A stretch of 64,000 nucleotides of DNA, taken from the NCBI GenBank assembly GCA_008921705.1, contig VFFE01007255.1, positions 1,667,983-1,731,982 on the forward strand. Reading direction: 5' to 3'. The stretch's first letter is position 1; every line of letters begins with the position of its first letter. This document shows positions 37,589-50,121 of this stretch, in pieces. The DNA comes from Burhinus oedicnemus. Lineage: Eukaryota > Chordata > Aves > Charadriiformes > Burhinidae. The notes under the pieces are model-generated. The model had not been told where the DNA came from. It did no database searches and saw only the letters and a program-made list of their open reading frames with translations. The position numbers and the translations under genes were made by a program.

Positions 37589-38335
37589 ACTCATTGTAGA
37601 GCACTGATTTGTTTATAGGCAAACTTCACATAGAAATTTTGAAGAGCAAAATAAGAAGACTTGGAAGCAGTGGGATTCCTGCTTTTAATTTCAATAATTT
37701 AAAATTATAGCTGTTTATAAACTATTATTGATAACCTGGTGTATTATAAAGCAGACATATTACTAATAAAAAAAATAAAAATATTTGAGTCTGTTTCACT
37801 TTTCCACTTCCACAAGCGTGTACCAGTAGAAGTGGGGATACACAGACAGGTGCTGCCGAGTTACTCAGCACACTGCTCCGGTATTTACTGCTGTAGGGGT
37901 AAAGACAATTTAACAACCCAGAAAACAATGGGATAATAATAAAATAATCTAGAAAAAGGATATTTTATATTTCATTCCACCCATTTAATTTTTATTTTTA
38001 AAGGCATTTCAAGCTTAAACAACTTGAATGATTCGCCTTTCGTCTCTTAGCATGACATTACTTTTTGTTGTTGTTTTTTCCATTGATAGGAATATTTTAC
38101 TATAAAGGAATGTGAGCCTTTCTGAATGAGTTACATAGTGATGGAATTTACAGCTGATGCTTAAAAGAGGAAAAATGATGAAAAATATTCCATTAACCTT
38201 CATTACATTTTTGCCTTTCATTTAAGTGAATTGTGTTTCTTTTTCTCTGACAGAAATCTACATTTGGAATTGTAGGGTGAACGCTCTCTTAATTATGATC
38301 TTGCTCAAACTCAATTGAATTTCTCTCTGTCTCTA
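37589..38335. other. Non-coding AT-rich stretch
   Basis: No gene or recognised repeat. Confidence 0.55.
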
Positions 38336-38600
38336 TTTCTTTCTTTTTCTCCTGCTGCTGCTAATTAAGATAAATACGTCAGAAGTGTTATTGCTGAAGG
38401 GAAAGCTGTAGCAAGTGTCATTGGTCCCTGTGATATTTCCCATTTTGCCATGAGCTGTCACCAATGATTTAGGACCAAGTGCCAAGGATTATATTAATCT
38501 TGATGAAATTAGCAAATGCTCTGTGATGTTGACATCCCTTGGTGCTAAATGACATTCCCCTGGCTGGAGCATTACCACTGAAAAAAAATACTTTTTTCCT
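38336..38600. promoter_or_regulatory. Candidate conserved non-coding element
   Basis: A stretch of balanced composition without simple repeats. It contains a TAATTA homeodomain-type core near 38,360 and a tacgtca CRE-like site near 38,375. It looks like sequences conserved across vertebrates near developmental genes, but this is an impression from composition and motifs, not an alignment. Confidence 0.2.
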
Positions 38601-41600
38601 CAGAGGATAGTAAATGAGGGCATTAGGTGAAGATTTTTTTTTTCCCCAGAAAGACTGAAGGACACATTGAAGTGTTAGTTGCTATAAACGTTTAGCCTTT
38701 ATTTCAGCATCATTGGTGAAAATCTGTGACAGACTCTTAAATGATATTAAAAAGCCCATCTGAGGCCAAGGGATGAAGGAAGAAAAGAATCCTATTCTAT
38801 TTATGCTTGATAAAGGCCCATGGTTATATAAGTAAATACTATGCATGAAAGATTATCTTTATAGCCAGTGTACAATAGAAAGAAATAAAAATAGATTTTT
38901 TTTCTTTAGAAGTACATTGGATAACTCTACCTGCAAACAGACATATGCACATATCCACCTATTGTACATCTTCCCGGATACAGGATTTTCCTAATGCTTT
39001 CCCAGACTTGGTGCTGTACAGCAGCCACAGAGAAAAATCACCTCCAAAAAACCCCAGTGAGTTTGGTAGCTAGTGACTGTGTCAGGCTGACCAGTGGCGT
39101 CTCCTTGTTTCCTTTCTTTGTTCACCATCCATTTGTTCTCAGCCTGACGCAAGGTATCTGTAAGCCTTTTGCTCAGTCTGAGGGGGTAGGGAGCTTCATT
39201 TAATTCTCCACGTATAACCTCGCCCAGCCCAGATGTAGCAAATAAACCAGAGCATCATTGTGCTTAGGTTAAAAGCTTCATTAGCTAGCTATTAAAATCT
39301 GTTTTCTTCGCACCCATGGGCAGCCAAGAGATCAATTTGTGCGATTTGTTCATCTGTGTGATCATCTATGCTCATTTATATGCTCCTCTACATGGCTCTA
39401 GTGGATATTTCTACTCCTAACATGGGCATGTTTGTGACCTTACACATGACCAGAGCTACTACGCACAGGACTATGCACAGGTACTAAATAACATATAGCA
39501 CACTTTCAAAATTGACCCTAAGCCTTTTAATGTGGTTCATATATGATCTGACACCTGAATTAATCTCCAATGAGCTCAGCTCCCACCAGACCTTTATTCT
39601 CACTGAATAGATATGCTCATATTCTAGGAGAACTACTGCTCAAGCTGTGTCCTTAGAAGGACCTCATAACTTCTCCAGAGCTTCAGCTGGTTGCCTGTGA
39701 GCGTGGCCATTTGCAGGACCAGGATTTGCAATTGCTGTGCTGATGCATCTTAATACTGATGTGACCCTCAGTAAATTCTACCGTTTATGGATTTGCTGCC
39801 ACTGCAATTTAAACGTAGACAGTTCTCAGCAAGGTTGAATTAGCATGTGTCAGCACAGATTTACAGAAGGATAGCTGATAACTTCCTGGCAGGAAAGGAG
39901 GAGAAAGTTATTTTTAAATGAAAGCCTGGAAGTTGTAAGGAAAATGCAGAACCAAGGGAGAGGTGCAGACACCTTTTCAAAAGGAACACAGCACCGAGTC
40001 TCATTTTTACATTTCTGATTTTCATCAATCCGATATCAGGAGGGATTCTGTTAGTTATTATCCTGCCAATGCAGTCCTCCATAAAAGGCAAAAAGGCTGT
40101 TCCTACAGTTACAGGTACCTCTACTTAACTGTCATCTGTATAAATTGTTTTGTGCTTCACATCTTTAGGAAACAAACATGAATTATTCTGCATTTTAATA
40201 TAAAATACTTTTGAGGGTTTTTTTTTTTCCAAAAATGTCTACATGTAGCTGTAGCAATACATAATCTATCATAAAAATTCAAAACACTGCAGTACTTGTA
40301 ATACTGTTGTATTTATTAGGAGCCTGAATAAATGGATTTTTAAAATCTTTGTTGGGGCTTTAAACATATAATCATACATAAAGTAATGTCTATGTAAAGA
40401 CTACAGAATGTGACCATGAAACCTAAGTTAAAGCAGATTCGTCATGTTTACTAAAAAGTATCAGACATGATGCCATATTCTCACTTAAATTGTTGAATAA
40501 GACTACATAGTATATGAAATTGTTTGACAAAGAAAAAGACCCGTGACCTATCCTATAAAGTTAATGCACTCTATTGACTAGCTGCTCCTTAGTTTGATTT
40601 TCACTTAAAAAATAGTTAACATGAAATAAAATATCTCTCACTCTATTTAAGGCTTTCTGCTATGACTGATTAAGGATACTACATTTGGTTCCTGAGTACA
40701 TTAAAGCCAGTGATGATAATTCTTTCTAGCAATACTCCTTTAACTCAAAAGAATTGATTTTTCAAAGCCTTACATTAGCATAGAAGAGGAATCTGTTCAG
40801 AAAAAACAAGCATTCAGGGACATGCACATACTGATGCAAATGTGCACATCAGTATTTAAACTTGAAGTAAACTTAGAGATAACTTAATACATATGCAGAA
40901 GTGTTTGAAAATATAACTATCCTATTGTCACACTTCTTATTTTCAGTGGAAAAAATGTGTGCATGCAGCTTTTATAATTCCTGGTCAATATGAATGAATG
41001 GATCATGTAAGATTTAGATTTGGGGAGCTAGGTGCTGTTGGAATAAAATTTCTGCCTAGGAAAAGAAAAATATTCTCAGTAGAAAATAAGCAATTGTCAA
41101 AAAGACTTACTCACTTAGGGAGGGGATGTAGGAGCTGGCTGTCCATACAGAATCTCTCCACCAAATCGCATAGAAAGCTGCTCCATAGGATCTCCATCCT
41201 TTGAATAAGACCATGCTCCACTACAATAGGATTTAGCAGATAAATTGTCCCCAGTATTATGGTGACATATTTCATGGATGTAACCCCTGACCAGGACTTT
41301 TAATGTTGACTACTGAGACACTCTTACTCTTCTGTAGAACCATATACACTCTCTAGAAACAATCTCCTAAGATTTTTCAGCAGAGAACTTTAGGAACTTC
41401 AGCTTTAATCCTTAGGCATTTCAGAAAAAAAAAACCCAGCCTCCTATACATTTGTCTTCTGTTCAAACTGTGATGTTACTTACATACTTCAATCCCAGAC
41501 TATTCCTGCTCCAGTGGACAGAATATAAGAGGCAGTTATGGAACAGGTCCCTTTTTGCCAAGGTTATTGCATGAACAGGCTTTTGGAGAAAGCATCAGTT

Positions 41601-42479
41601 TGGCAAATGTTTGCATCCCGTATTATCTGGGCAGTGAAAGCCCTTAGATACTGTCAGATATAACCTGTAGGCACAGATGAGTAAGAATAATTGTCAGTTG
41701 TTCTTCTAAAAAATTATCAAAACCGTATTTACGTATAAGGATTTCTTCCTTGTTCTTGCATAGGAATTAGAGGTGGCTAGATGTTTCTTATCAGGAAATT
41801 GTTTCATTTAGCCAGCAAAACTTTGCAATAAATAGCACATTTCTGTGGAAAGGAAAATGGATTCTGAATCAGGAGGAAGAAATAGAAAGCAAAAATTTGC
41901 CAATATGTGAAGTTTTCCTAATGTCTGCAAGTGAGATTGTGCGTCAACTGTTACTAGAGAGGATTTCAAAGACATTAAAATGTGCTCAGCTATCACTGTC
42001 AACGTAGCAAGAGCTAAATGCTTTTAAAAATGCTATTTCATAAGTACAATTTTTGTTGTCAGTCCAGTTCTGAACAAGACATTCCATCAATCATTCTATC
42101 AGAAAGAAACTCTAAGTCAATTTGAAGACACTACTCTGATAAGAGGGTCTCATGTTTCATTCATAACATTAATATTTATACTAAAGCTCCCCTTGTACCC
42201 ATGGCAAGTAATTAAAGCAACTAGAAGTTATTAGAAAATTCAGTTTATATGAGAAAATTTGTCAGCTTCCTTTATCTGTTTTATTTGTGCAAGACTGCAG
42301 CCGTCATAGAGCAACTCAGCTCATGCTGCCACACTTGAGGTGCAAAAAGTTTAAAAGATACCAGTTATCTCGGAGGCTACATGTCCACATGCAAGCATAC
42401 AGGGAGAAATGGGACAGCTCCTGCAGAGGCAAGTATGTGCATCATCTTTAGTCATTGATTAGACTGCACTAACCTGGGT
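38601..42479. other. Non-coding AT-rich stretch, no gene seen
   Basis: No gene or recognised mobile element. Short T and A runs occur near 40,219 and 41,425. Confidence 0.55.
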
Positions 42480-42800
42480 AGTAGCTAATTCTTTAGCTTT
42501 CTCAACATCAGTCACTTCTAATTCTCGTAATTCAAGTCAGCAGTAGCTTGGTGAGCCGGCTCATTCTCCTATTAGTCTGCAGCATGTGCCACTGCCTCGC
42601 GAGCAGCACACAATTCACCGAGCGAGATCAATACTATTGATTGCTTACTTAGGGGGTGCATCAACAGTCACTCCCAATGAGGCGAAATCTACCTCACTGC
42701 AGCAGCACCAACTCCCGCTCATTCGCAACACAGCAAGTACAATTTTGATGCCTTGAGGCACCGAGTGAGTAGATTTAAATTCTTCTGTCCAGCAGCAAAA
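42480..42800. promoter_or_regulatory. Palindrome-rich, CpG-bearing block (candidate regulatory element)
   Basis: Within 90 bases lie the perfect 12-bp palindrome tgagccggctca (42,552-42,563), the 8-bp palindrome ctcgcgag (42,596-42,603) and the hairpin atcaat-act-attgat (42,627-42,641). Related strings caccgagcgag and caccgagtgag occur near 42,616 and 42,760. CpG is more frequent than in the neighbourhood. No coding frame and no known repeat is seen. It may be a regulatory element or a decayed unknown repeat. Confidence 0.3.
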
Positions 42801-43754
42801 CCAAAACATGCTGTAACACAGACACTCCCATTAAAACAACAAATAAGACGATTCTAATGATGCTGAAACACTGATGAGTTGATCATTACCATCAAGGGCA
42901 TCTTGCTTTTCCTATAGATTAAAAACAGAGAAATTACTTTGCGTATCTGCCTAATCTGGATCCATTAAGAGCAGTAGTATGCAAACTCTTTCACTTAGGT
43001 TGTGGATCATCCAGCTATCAACAAGAACCTAGAAATTTTTAAAAAGTTCTCAACCAAAGTCCAAACCTAAACTCTGCAAAGCTGAGTGTGCTTGAACATG
43101 GAAATCTGGACTGATCTACTACAAGAAGGAACTGTAAAGAGCTGGGATAAAAGAATCACTTTGAGACTAGGAGCACAATTCAACTACAGCTTTCAATGTC
43201 AGAGCTATGCTTGAATGTTTTTTTTAGACTCCAATTATCACAATTAGGAGTGGGGGAAATTTACTAAGATTCACCTTTTCATTTTCATTCATAAAAAAGG
43301 CAAATCTCTTGCTGATTAATTTTGTTCTGTGTTTGATGCCGTGGTGATGAGGCACAGTGAAAGAGGGTAAGTAAATGGAGTAACTGGAAGGGAAATTGGT
43401 TGCAAGCCCCTGCAAATAATTACCAAGTGACATTTATGACTGTCACAATGTATCTGTGGTTTCAATGCCAGGTTTTCTTTTGCTGTTTGAGTGCCATCTT
43501 TTCCCTTTACAAGCATCATCTTTCAGAGTTGCCCAACCGAAGTTCACAACAAAGCAGTACAACTGAATAAAGCCTGGCAGCTTTGTTTTAATACTGGCTT
43601 TGCTCTGCAAAGGCTAGATGAGCCCAAAACTCCACAGAAGTCCCACTAGGCACAAGCTCCACAGACCTGAAATGATCTGAAAAGTTCAAGAAACATCACA
43701 TGAAGTGACTGAACCGAGTTTCACAAGGCAGTGTTTAAAAGTTGCTTCAAACAG
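42801..43754. other. Non-coding stretch, no gene seen
   Basis: Nothing recognised; AT-rich unique sequence. Confidence 0.55.
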
Positions 43755-43815
43755 CAGCAAAGTGGAAAGGAAGGGAGGAAAAGAACAGGAAAGAAAAGAG
43801 AAGGGAGGCAAGGTG
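43755..43815 (+). repeat. Purine-rich strand-asymmetric tract
   Basis: Almost only G and A on the plus strand for about 60 bases (ggaaaggaagggagg type). It explains the lysine/glutamate-rich start of the open frame at 43,705-44,199, which opens at GTG and is not a credible gene. Confidence 0.8.
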
Positions 43816-46800
43816 GGGCTTGGCATGGTGACGGCCCAGCCAAAGGGTTGCACTCTGAACTTCTTTTTGTGCCAAAAACATATTGTATATCTGCCTTCAT
43901 GGATTGAAAGCAAGAAATTGGACATAAGTCATGGGCTTATTGGCTTAATTTTAATGGTAGTAATCAAACATCAGACAGGAAAGAAGATTAAGCCGCATAA
44001 TTTCCTGTTAGGCATTTTAAAACTAGTAGTAGATGGATACCTAAAACTTTGGGGTCATTTGAAAAATCTTACCAGGCTACACAGTCCCAAACAGCCTGCA
44101 GCGATCTCCAGGATTTGTTTTTTTAGAGAGATTAACAAAGCCCCTAGCTGCTTTTCCCTCCCTCCTTGCCTCTCCTTCCAAGGCACTGGGGACAGGTAAA
44201 ATACAGAACCCAAGTTCAAAGCACAGACAACAGATGTATGAAAGGACTCGGAAGAGGAAAGACACTGCCTTTCATCTGGGATTTGGGTTTGATTGGACAT
44301 TAAAGAGAATTGTCCAGCCTACCCTGCTGGGCTGACAAAGCACTTTGTTTATACTAATGACACTGCCACGTTATTTGCCATATTAGTGATGTGGCAGGGT
44401 TGAGTATATTATCCAGTATGTATCCTTCAACAAATGTTTCTGCAGCATTTGAGAACTGTTGTAAACAGCATTATTGGAGCAAAATGCAAGTTAAAGTACT
44501 TTATAATTGTTACAGGGTGTTATGACTGGCTGTGAAAAACAAGATTTTGACATTTGTATGTCTAGGGAAAAGGGACTCCTCAAAAACCTGATCAGTAGCA
44601 GCACAGACAAAAACAAGGGGAAACCCATTAATTCTATAAACAGAAGAGCTCAGAGACAAAATTTAATGGGCAACTCTGATACGAACAACATACCGAGTAC
44701 CTAAACCACCAAGTGCGGTAGCTACGTGGCCAGTCATGATAATGCTTCTGGGCTGTCCTGCAATAACAAAATAACCTTATGCAATGGTTGTATCTCTGTT
44801 ATCTGATAGATAGAAACTCCTGTAGATCTTGAGAACTTTAATTACTTAAATTTACTGCTTATCAATTGCATCAGTGAAGCACTATAGAGCAGCCTGGATT
44901 GACTTGAAAAGTCATCTCTATGCAAGCCATTCTCAAAGAACACTGAAAGCTGCTCCTGCTTTAGCACTGAGAACAGCTTTATCTCACTTCAGTTCTTAAT
45001 GGTTTCTCCTTTTGTAATATTTTTACACAATACAACAAAGCCTATGGTGCTTTGCAGTGCACAAACACGATTATGAGCTCTATCATGATTGTATAAATAT
45101 AACACTTCAATCAGGTTTCTGGTGGGAATAATTTTACTTCCATGATTTTTCTCCACCGAAAATGGCAAATATTTGCTTTAAGTTCTTTGCTTCTTTTTAT
45201 TTTTTGCTAATAAACCAATTTGCTGTAACAGGTACGAAAAAACAAGACTTTTTTTCCTTTCTTCAAATAAAGTCAATGAAATTTAATCTCTTTCACTTAC
45301 CATACTGGAAAAAAAAATTTAAAAAAATAATCAGAAAACATTACGAAGCAATAATCCTGAACATGCAATGAAGTTTGCTTATTTTTCAAACAAAATACTC
45401 AAAAATCAAACTCTTCAATTCTAGTCAAATAGATGGGTTATTTCACCAAAGAGCAAAATAAAATATTGAACTACTTTGATTAATAAGATTATACTTAGTC
45501 ACAGGTAATCCAGTCATTTCAAAGTATCAAATCAGTATGAAAAACCTGAACTGGAATTAAGAAGTCATACAGACAATTTCTTGGTTAATCTCAAAAAGCA
45601 TAAAATGAAAGCGAGAAATTCTAAAGGTATTATTTCGACTTTATTCTGCTGAAAAATCAACATGGTTTCTGAAAACATTTTTTATTTGATAAAATTGCTA
45701 TTTGTGACCAAAAACAGTTGTTAAAATTTTCAGCCAGCTCCAACAAAGATGTTTGCAAATATGTTCTCTGCTATTAAGTTCATTACTTTGATTTTATAAA
45801 ACGACAAACAGTAAAATTTAACACTGATAATTATTGAAATTAGAAAGCCTTTAAAACTTAAATTGACGTGCCATCTTAGAGTCAGAAGAATATTTTCAGC
45901 TTATTCTTTTGGATACCATCCACTTTGCCATTCATTTTAATGTAACTATCAAGCAATTAACATACCAGTTGGATTAATGTGAAACTTTCATTCATTCTAC
46001 CAGACCTCCGCTGAAACGTTCAATTCGTTTACTTTACATATTACCATTAAAAAGCCATTAAATTTACCACAGAAAAGACTAGTGGAGACCCAGTCTTATA
46101 TTGAGAATACCATTAAAGTTCAACTAAATGCCACTAATTATTTTAGCAACAGTAATTACTATTTGTAACCAATGTGAAGGATTTCATAAAATTATTGAAT
46201 TCTACTATTTTAAGAGTAATTGCAACACATCCATCAAGACATCACACATGGCCAGCGGGTCCAGTATCACATTTGGGCACTAACAGAACTACCTATTTTG
46301 GTGACCTTCCCAGTCCCACAAATCTTGCCAACATCTAGTTCTTCCCCGATTCCGTCTCCTGTCCTTAGCATGGGTTTCAGTCTGTGCTCTACTTCCAATC
46401 TTGTCAAGCTGTCAGTTTATAAGACTTGAATGAATAAGAGAAATACCAAATAATCTCCTACACTGTCTCCTTAGATTGTCAACAAATGTAAGTGACATAA
46501 GTATGCAATTATTAGTTAATTAACAGGTATTTGTACTTTAGGCATGCACAGATCAGGAAAGCCCAGTCAATACTAAAGACAGAAATTCTCAGACAAGATA
46601 AGAAGCTGAAACATATGCATCAGTCTTGTAGATAAACCAAGAGATAGTTTGAAACACACATTGATTTGGTCCTCTCACCCTTACCTATTTAAAATGTGAT
46701 ACAAACATAACCTTCTTTACTACAAAATGATAGTGTGAGAGGCACTTTTGCCATCCGCCAGCTTCCCGAAAAGGATAGCTAGTGGGAGGTTTAGAGGTAA

Positions 46801-47830
46801 GCAAGACTCAGAGGATGAATGTTGTTTTCCAAGAAATAATTCCGTGTGAACAGATGTGTTTCCCATACATATGCACAGAGGACAGACTGTTCACTGGGAA
46901 AATGTAATTGTGAATACACTGCATAACACCTTTGAGGAAAATACCTTCTTCCCCCTCCAAATATTAGACACCTAAACAAGTGCAACTTGTTTTTAGAGAA
47001 GTTGAGGACCTTCTGAAAAAAAAAAAAAAAAAAGAGTGGAACATCTGAAAAATCAAAACATTTATTTAGGTACCTGAATTTATGTTTGTTAGATCTGGCA
47101 TCAGGCTTGACTTTTTTTCCCCCTGTTCTTAAGTTCTTAAACAATAACAAGTAAGAACAAGGAAAAGTACCTGAAAAAGAAAAGAACTGTCCATTTCCCA
47201 TTTCCTGCAGCTCTGCTCCATGAAGCAGTTAGCTTGCTTTCTGATCACAATTAAAACACAACAGCAACACATTTTTTTACTCCAGCGCTAACAGGACAGA
47301 AGAGAGTGAGAAAAGTCCTCTTAGGAACACTGACTGGAAGAGAAAAAAGCTTAAGATTTTAAAATCTTGACGGAGGTGTTAAATCAAAACCAGTTTTTAA
47401 AAATTAAATTATTCTTTTTTTTTTTTTTTAACTTGCAAACTTCTTTGCAAAAACACAAGCATATTGTTACAATTGCAGCCTATGGTATAGTGTGATTTTA
47501 CCTTTGAGACACAGATTGTCATCGCTCTAGGAAAAGAACAAAGGGTCTAATTTTCAGAAGTGAACACACAGTTTCTGCTGAAGTCAAGTATAGCTGTGGG
47601 CACTCCAGATCTCTTGAAACAAAATATCTCATGCTCAGCCGTTGTTCACAGTGTTTCGCCTATTTATGCATAAACAAAAAAGAAAAGGGCTATTCCCATA
47701 GGATGGGCTAGATTTCTTTTTAATATAAAAGAGAATGTCCAGGTTTTTAATTATTTTATGTGAAGACTACACTGCCAAATTCCAAAGAAAAGTCAAAATT
47801 CCCTTGAGTACAGATATCTGACAGAAAAGT
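43816..47830. other. Non-coding AT-rich stretch, no gene seen
   Basis: No gene seen. A run of about 18 A lies near 47,017-47,034. A ctgccac/gtggcag inverted repeat with a 21-base loop lies at 44,363-44,397 but lacks extended pairing. Confidence 0.55.
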
Positions 47831-47877
47831 TAAAAACAAAACAAAACAAAAAAAACAAACCCCAACCAAAACCAACC
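47831..47877. repeat. A-rich simple repeat (CAAAA, CCAAC)
   Basis: (CAAAA)n followed by aaaaacaaaccccaaccaaaaccaacc. Low-complexity sequence. Confidence 0.85.
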
Positions 47878-50103
47878 TCGCCGTCATTCTAACTATTCAG
47901 TCAAAAATAGGAAATCATAACACTATTCAAATCCTGTGTTGCCCTATAAAGTCTCTAACCTTAACAGTGGCTAATAATCGTCGCTCTGTAGGGCTCAGAG
48001 AAAGCACTCGTTAGAGCTCAGACCTCAGTCCGTACTTGGGACTGGGCTACAGGTGTCCAGATCTGCACTTCACAGCCTCAGCTCAAGCGCAGCCAGCACC
48101 TGCAACTCTCATCTTTCCTGTCTGCAAAGCACAGAAGCAGATACACACTAGTCACTGTCTTACCAGATCAGACAGCAAAGCATCAGTACAATTATTGCAG
48201 TTTACATCGGTTTTTTTAAGTGTTATTAAAGCTGGGGTGCTTTTTACCATGACGCACATATTCCCAGAAACGGTGTCGAACCAGGGCACAGGTTCTTCTC
48301 AAGTACCCTTGCAGCATCAGGTATTATTTCAGTAGACATCAGTAATCCCAGATGTGTCACATATTAATTGGAAGAGAAGAAACAGGGTAAGAGCACTACA
48401 TTTTTGTGCTTGTTAATCTTCAGTAAGTAATGCACGTTCCTGCAACGCTGAATAAAGAAGAAGATTTGGATTTTAGATAAAAGTAGCCAGACAGAATCAC
48501 TAAAACCAGACAATATTGGATTAGTGACTATTTCTTGAAAATTCACCCAACATAATAAAAAGATTTATCTGGCTGTTTAAAAATAAAAAAATAAAAAGTC
48601 ACCTGGAATATTTTATAAGATGATTTAAGATGAACGGGTAAACATGGCTTGTATTCATGTTCACCTACTTGGAAGTATGAAGAACACGTGCCTTATTTTT
48701 CTAGAGGAACATAGCATAATCTACTGGGGGCAAGGGAAATCTGAACACCCCTCACCCCCTTCAACAAGACTGTTCAAGGTGGGACAGGAGAGGGCACCAT
48801 GAACTGGGCAAGATATAAGGGGAGAGACCGGGCTACTCAGAGGAGCAAGAGGGAATCTCTGCCCGGCTTTCCTTTCCTTGCCCACCTCTCTCACTTGCCA
48901 CCTCAGAGGAGCACACACTTTACCCTCAATTTAATGCACAGCAGGATGTTGAGGCAATCCTTCAAATCGATTCTGGCATCATTCCAGGTTGGCAGCAGGG
49001 AAGAATGGAGTCTTTTTAAAGATTTTTTTTTTAATTTTTTTTATTTGTTCAGTTGGCATAAAATGATGATGTAAAGCTAAAAATAAACGGTGTTGAGAGT
49101 GCTGCGTATAAAGACTTCAGGTAGTATTCTGCAAACTCTTGACTGGTGGAAGGTGTCTGGGGAACGGTGCTCTTGCCCTCTCAGCACCATGCTGCACAGT
49201 ATTACTCACTGTTAAAAGGAAATGGGGAGACAAGGAGTGAAAGCCTGTCTCTCTCACTGCCATGCCGAGGAGACCATACAGATTAAGATGATCCTATTGT
49301 AGCATTACTGCCATTCTCTTGAAATAAGTTTCTAAAATGCCATAAATAAAACAGCTTTTCAAAAGAGAGTTGATAATATAACGACACTTTTACAGCTGTT
49401 TGTTGCTGGCACATACTGTTGTGCATGAAATTCAAATATTGGGTGGATATCAAAAAGATCGAAGAGACGTGTGTAAAAATCCACAGCTTCAAGTCTGCAT
49501 TTTAAGACCCTTATTAAGTTACCATCAAAGTCTAGGGAAAGGCTGTGTCCCCCCCATCACCATCCATCCGCTATTCCCCCCCCGATCCCCAAACAGTTAA
49601 ACCAGAAAAAGATAGACAAGGCTTTCATACATGCGGGATCATCACATTGCAATAGTTTGTCATTTAAAACTGTTTACTAAGTTGCAGTGCAAGCCTTCCA
49701 GGAATAGATGCCTTTCTTGCAGTGTGAATACTACATCATCATCATGTCTCTGTTCACCATTGTCATAACTGCATTTCCTTTGCTTTTAGGACCTCAAAAT
49801 CTAAGTCCTCCTGAGACCTACAAGAAAGGATGAACCAGTTAAAAAAAAAAAAAAGTTTGGAAAATACGGTTTCCATAAATGTCTGTAGTTTCCTTCTTAC
49901 TAAAAATAATTCTCTCCGAAGTCTTCTAATGTTCCCAAAGCCATTTGATTCAGAAACAGGAGCCCAGATGTTTTATTCTGGCCAATGTTTTATTTCAACA
50001 ATTGTTTAATCTTCAATAGTTTTTCCAAAGATTGTATAATTCGATACTGCCAGACAGTTACCACTTCCTATTGCTAACAGGCTTACTGCATCCTCACTTT
50101 GGA
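47878..50103. other. Non-coding stretch, no gene seen
   Basis: No gene seen. The part from 47,970 to 48,280 is somewhat richer in CpG. C runs lie near 49,550 and 49,577, and A runs near 49,840. Confidence 0.55.
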
Positions 50104-50121
50104 TAGGCACTCCAGTGCCTA
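50104..50121. repeat. Interrupted palindrome with 8-bp arms
   Basis: taggcact, two bases cc, agtgccta: perfect arms around a 2-base centre, in otherwise unremarkable sequence. Confidence 0.85.

Noticed and set aside
43705..44199. Longest open frame, 164 codons, plus strand
   Set aside because: It opens at GTG, begins in a purine-only tract that gives false lysine/glutamate content, and resembles no family. In a eukaryotic genome an unspliced frame of this length is expected by chance.
44363..44397. ctgccac/gtggcag inverted repeat as a microRNA hairpin
   Set aside because: Only seven paired bases with a 21-base loop; pairing does not extend outward.
46791..47201. 136-codon frame, minus strand
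   Set aside because: It runs through an 18-base A/T homopolymer that supplies a poly-phenylalanine stretch; chance frame.
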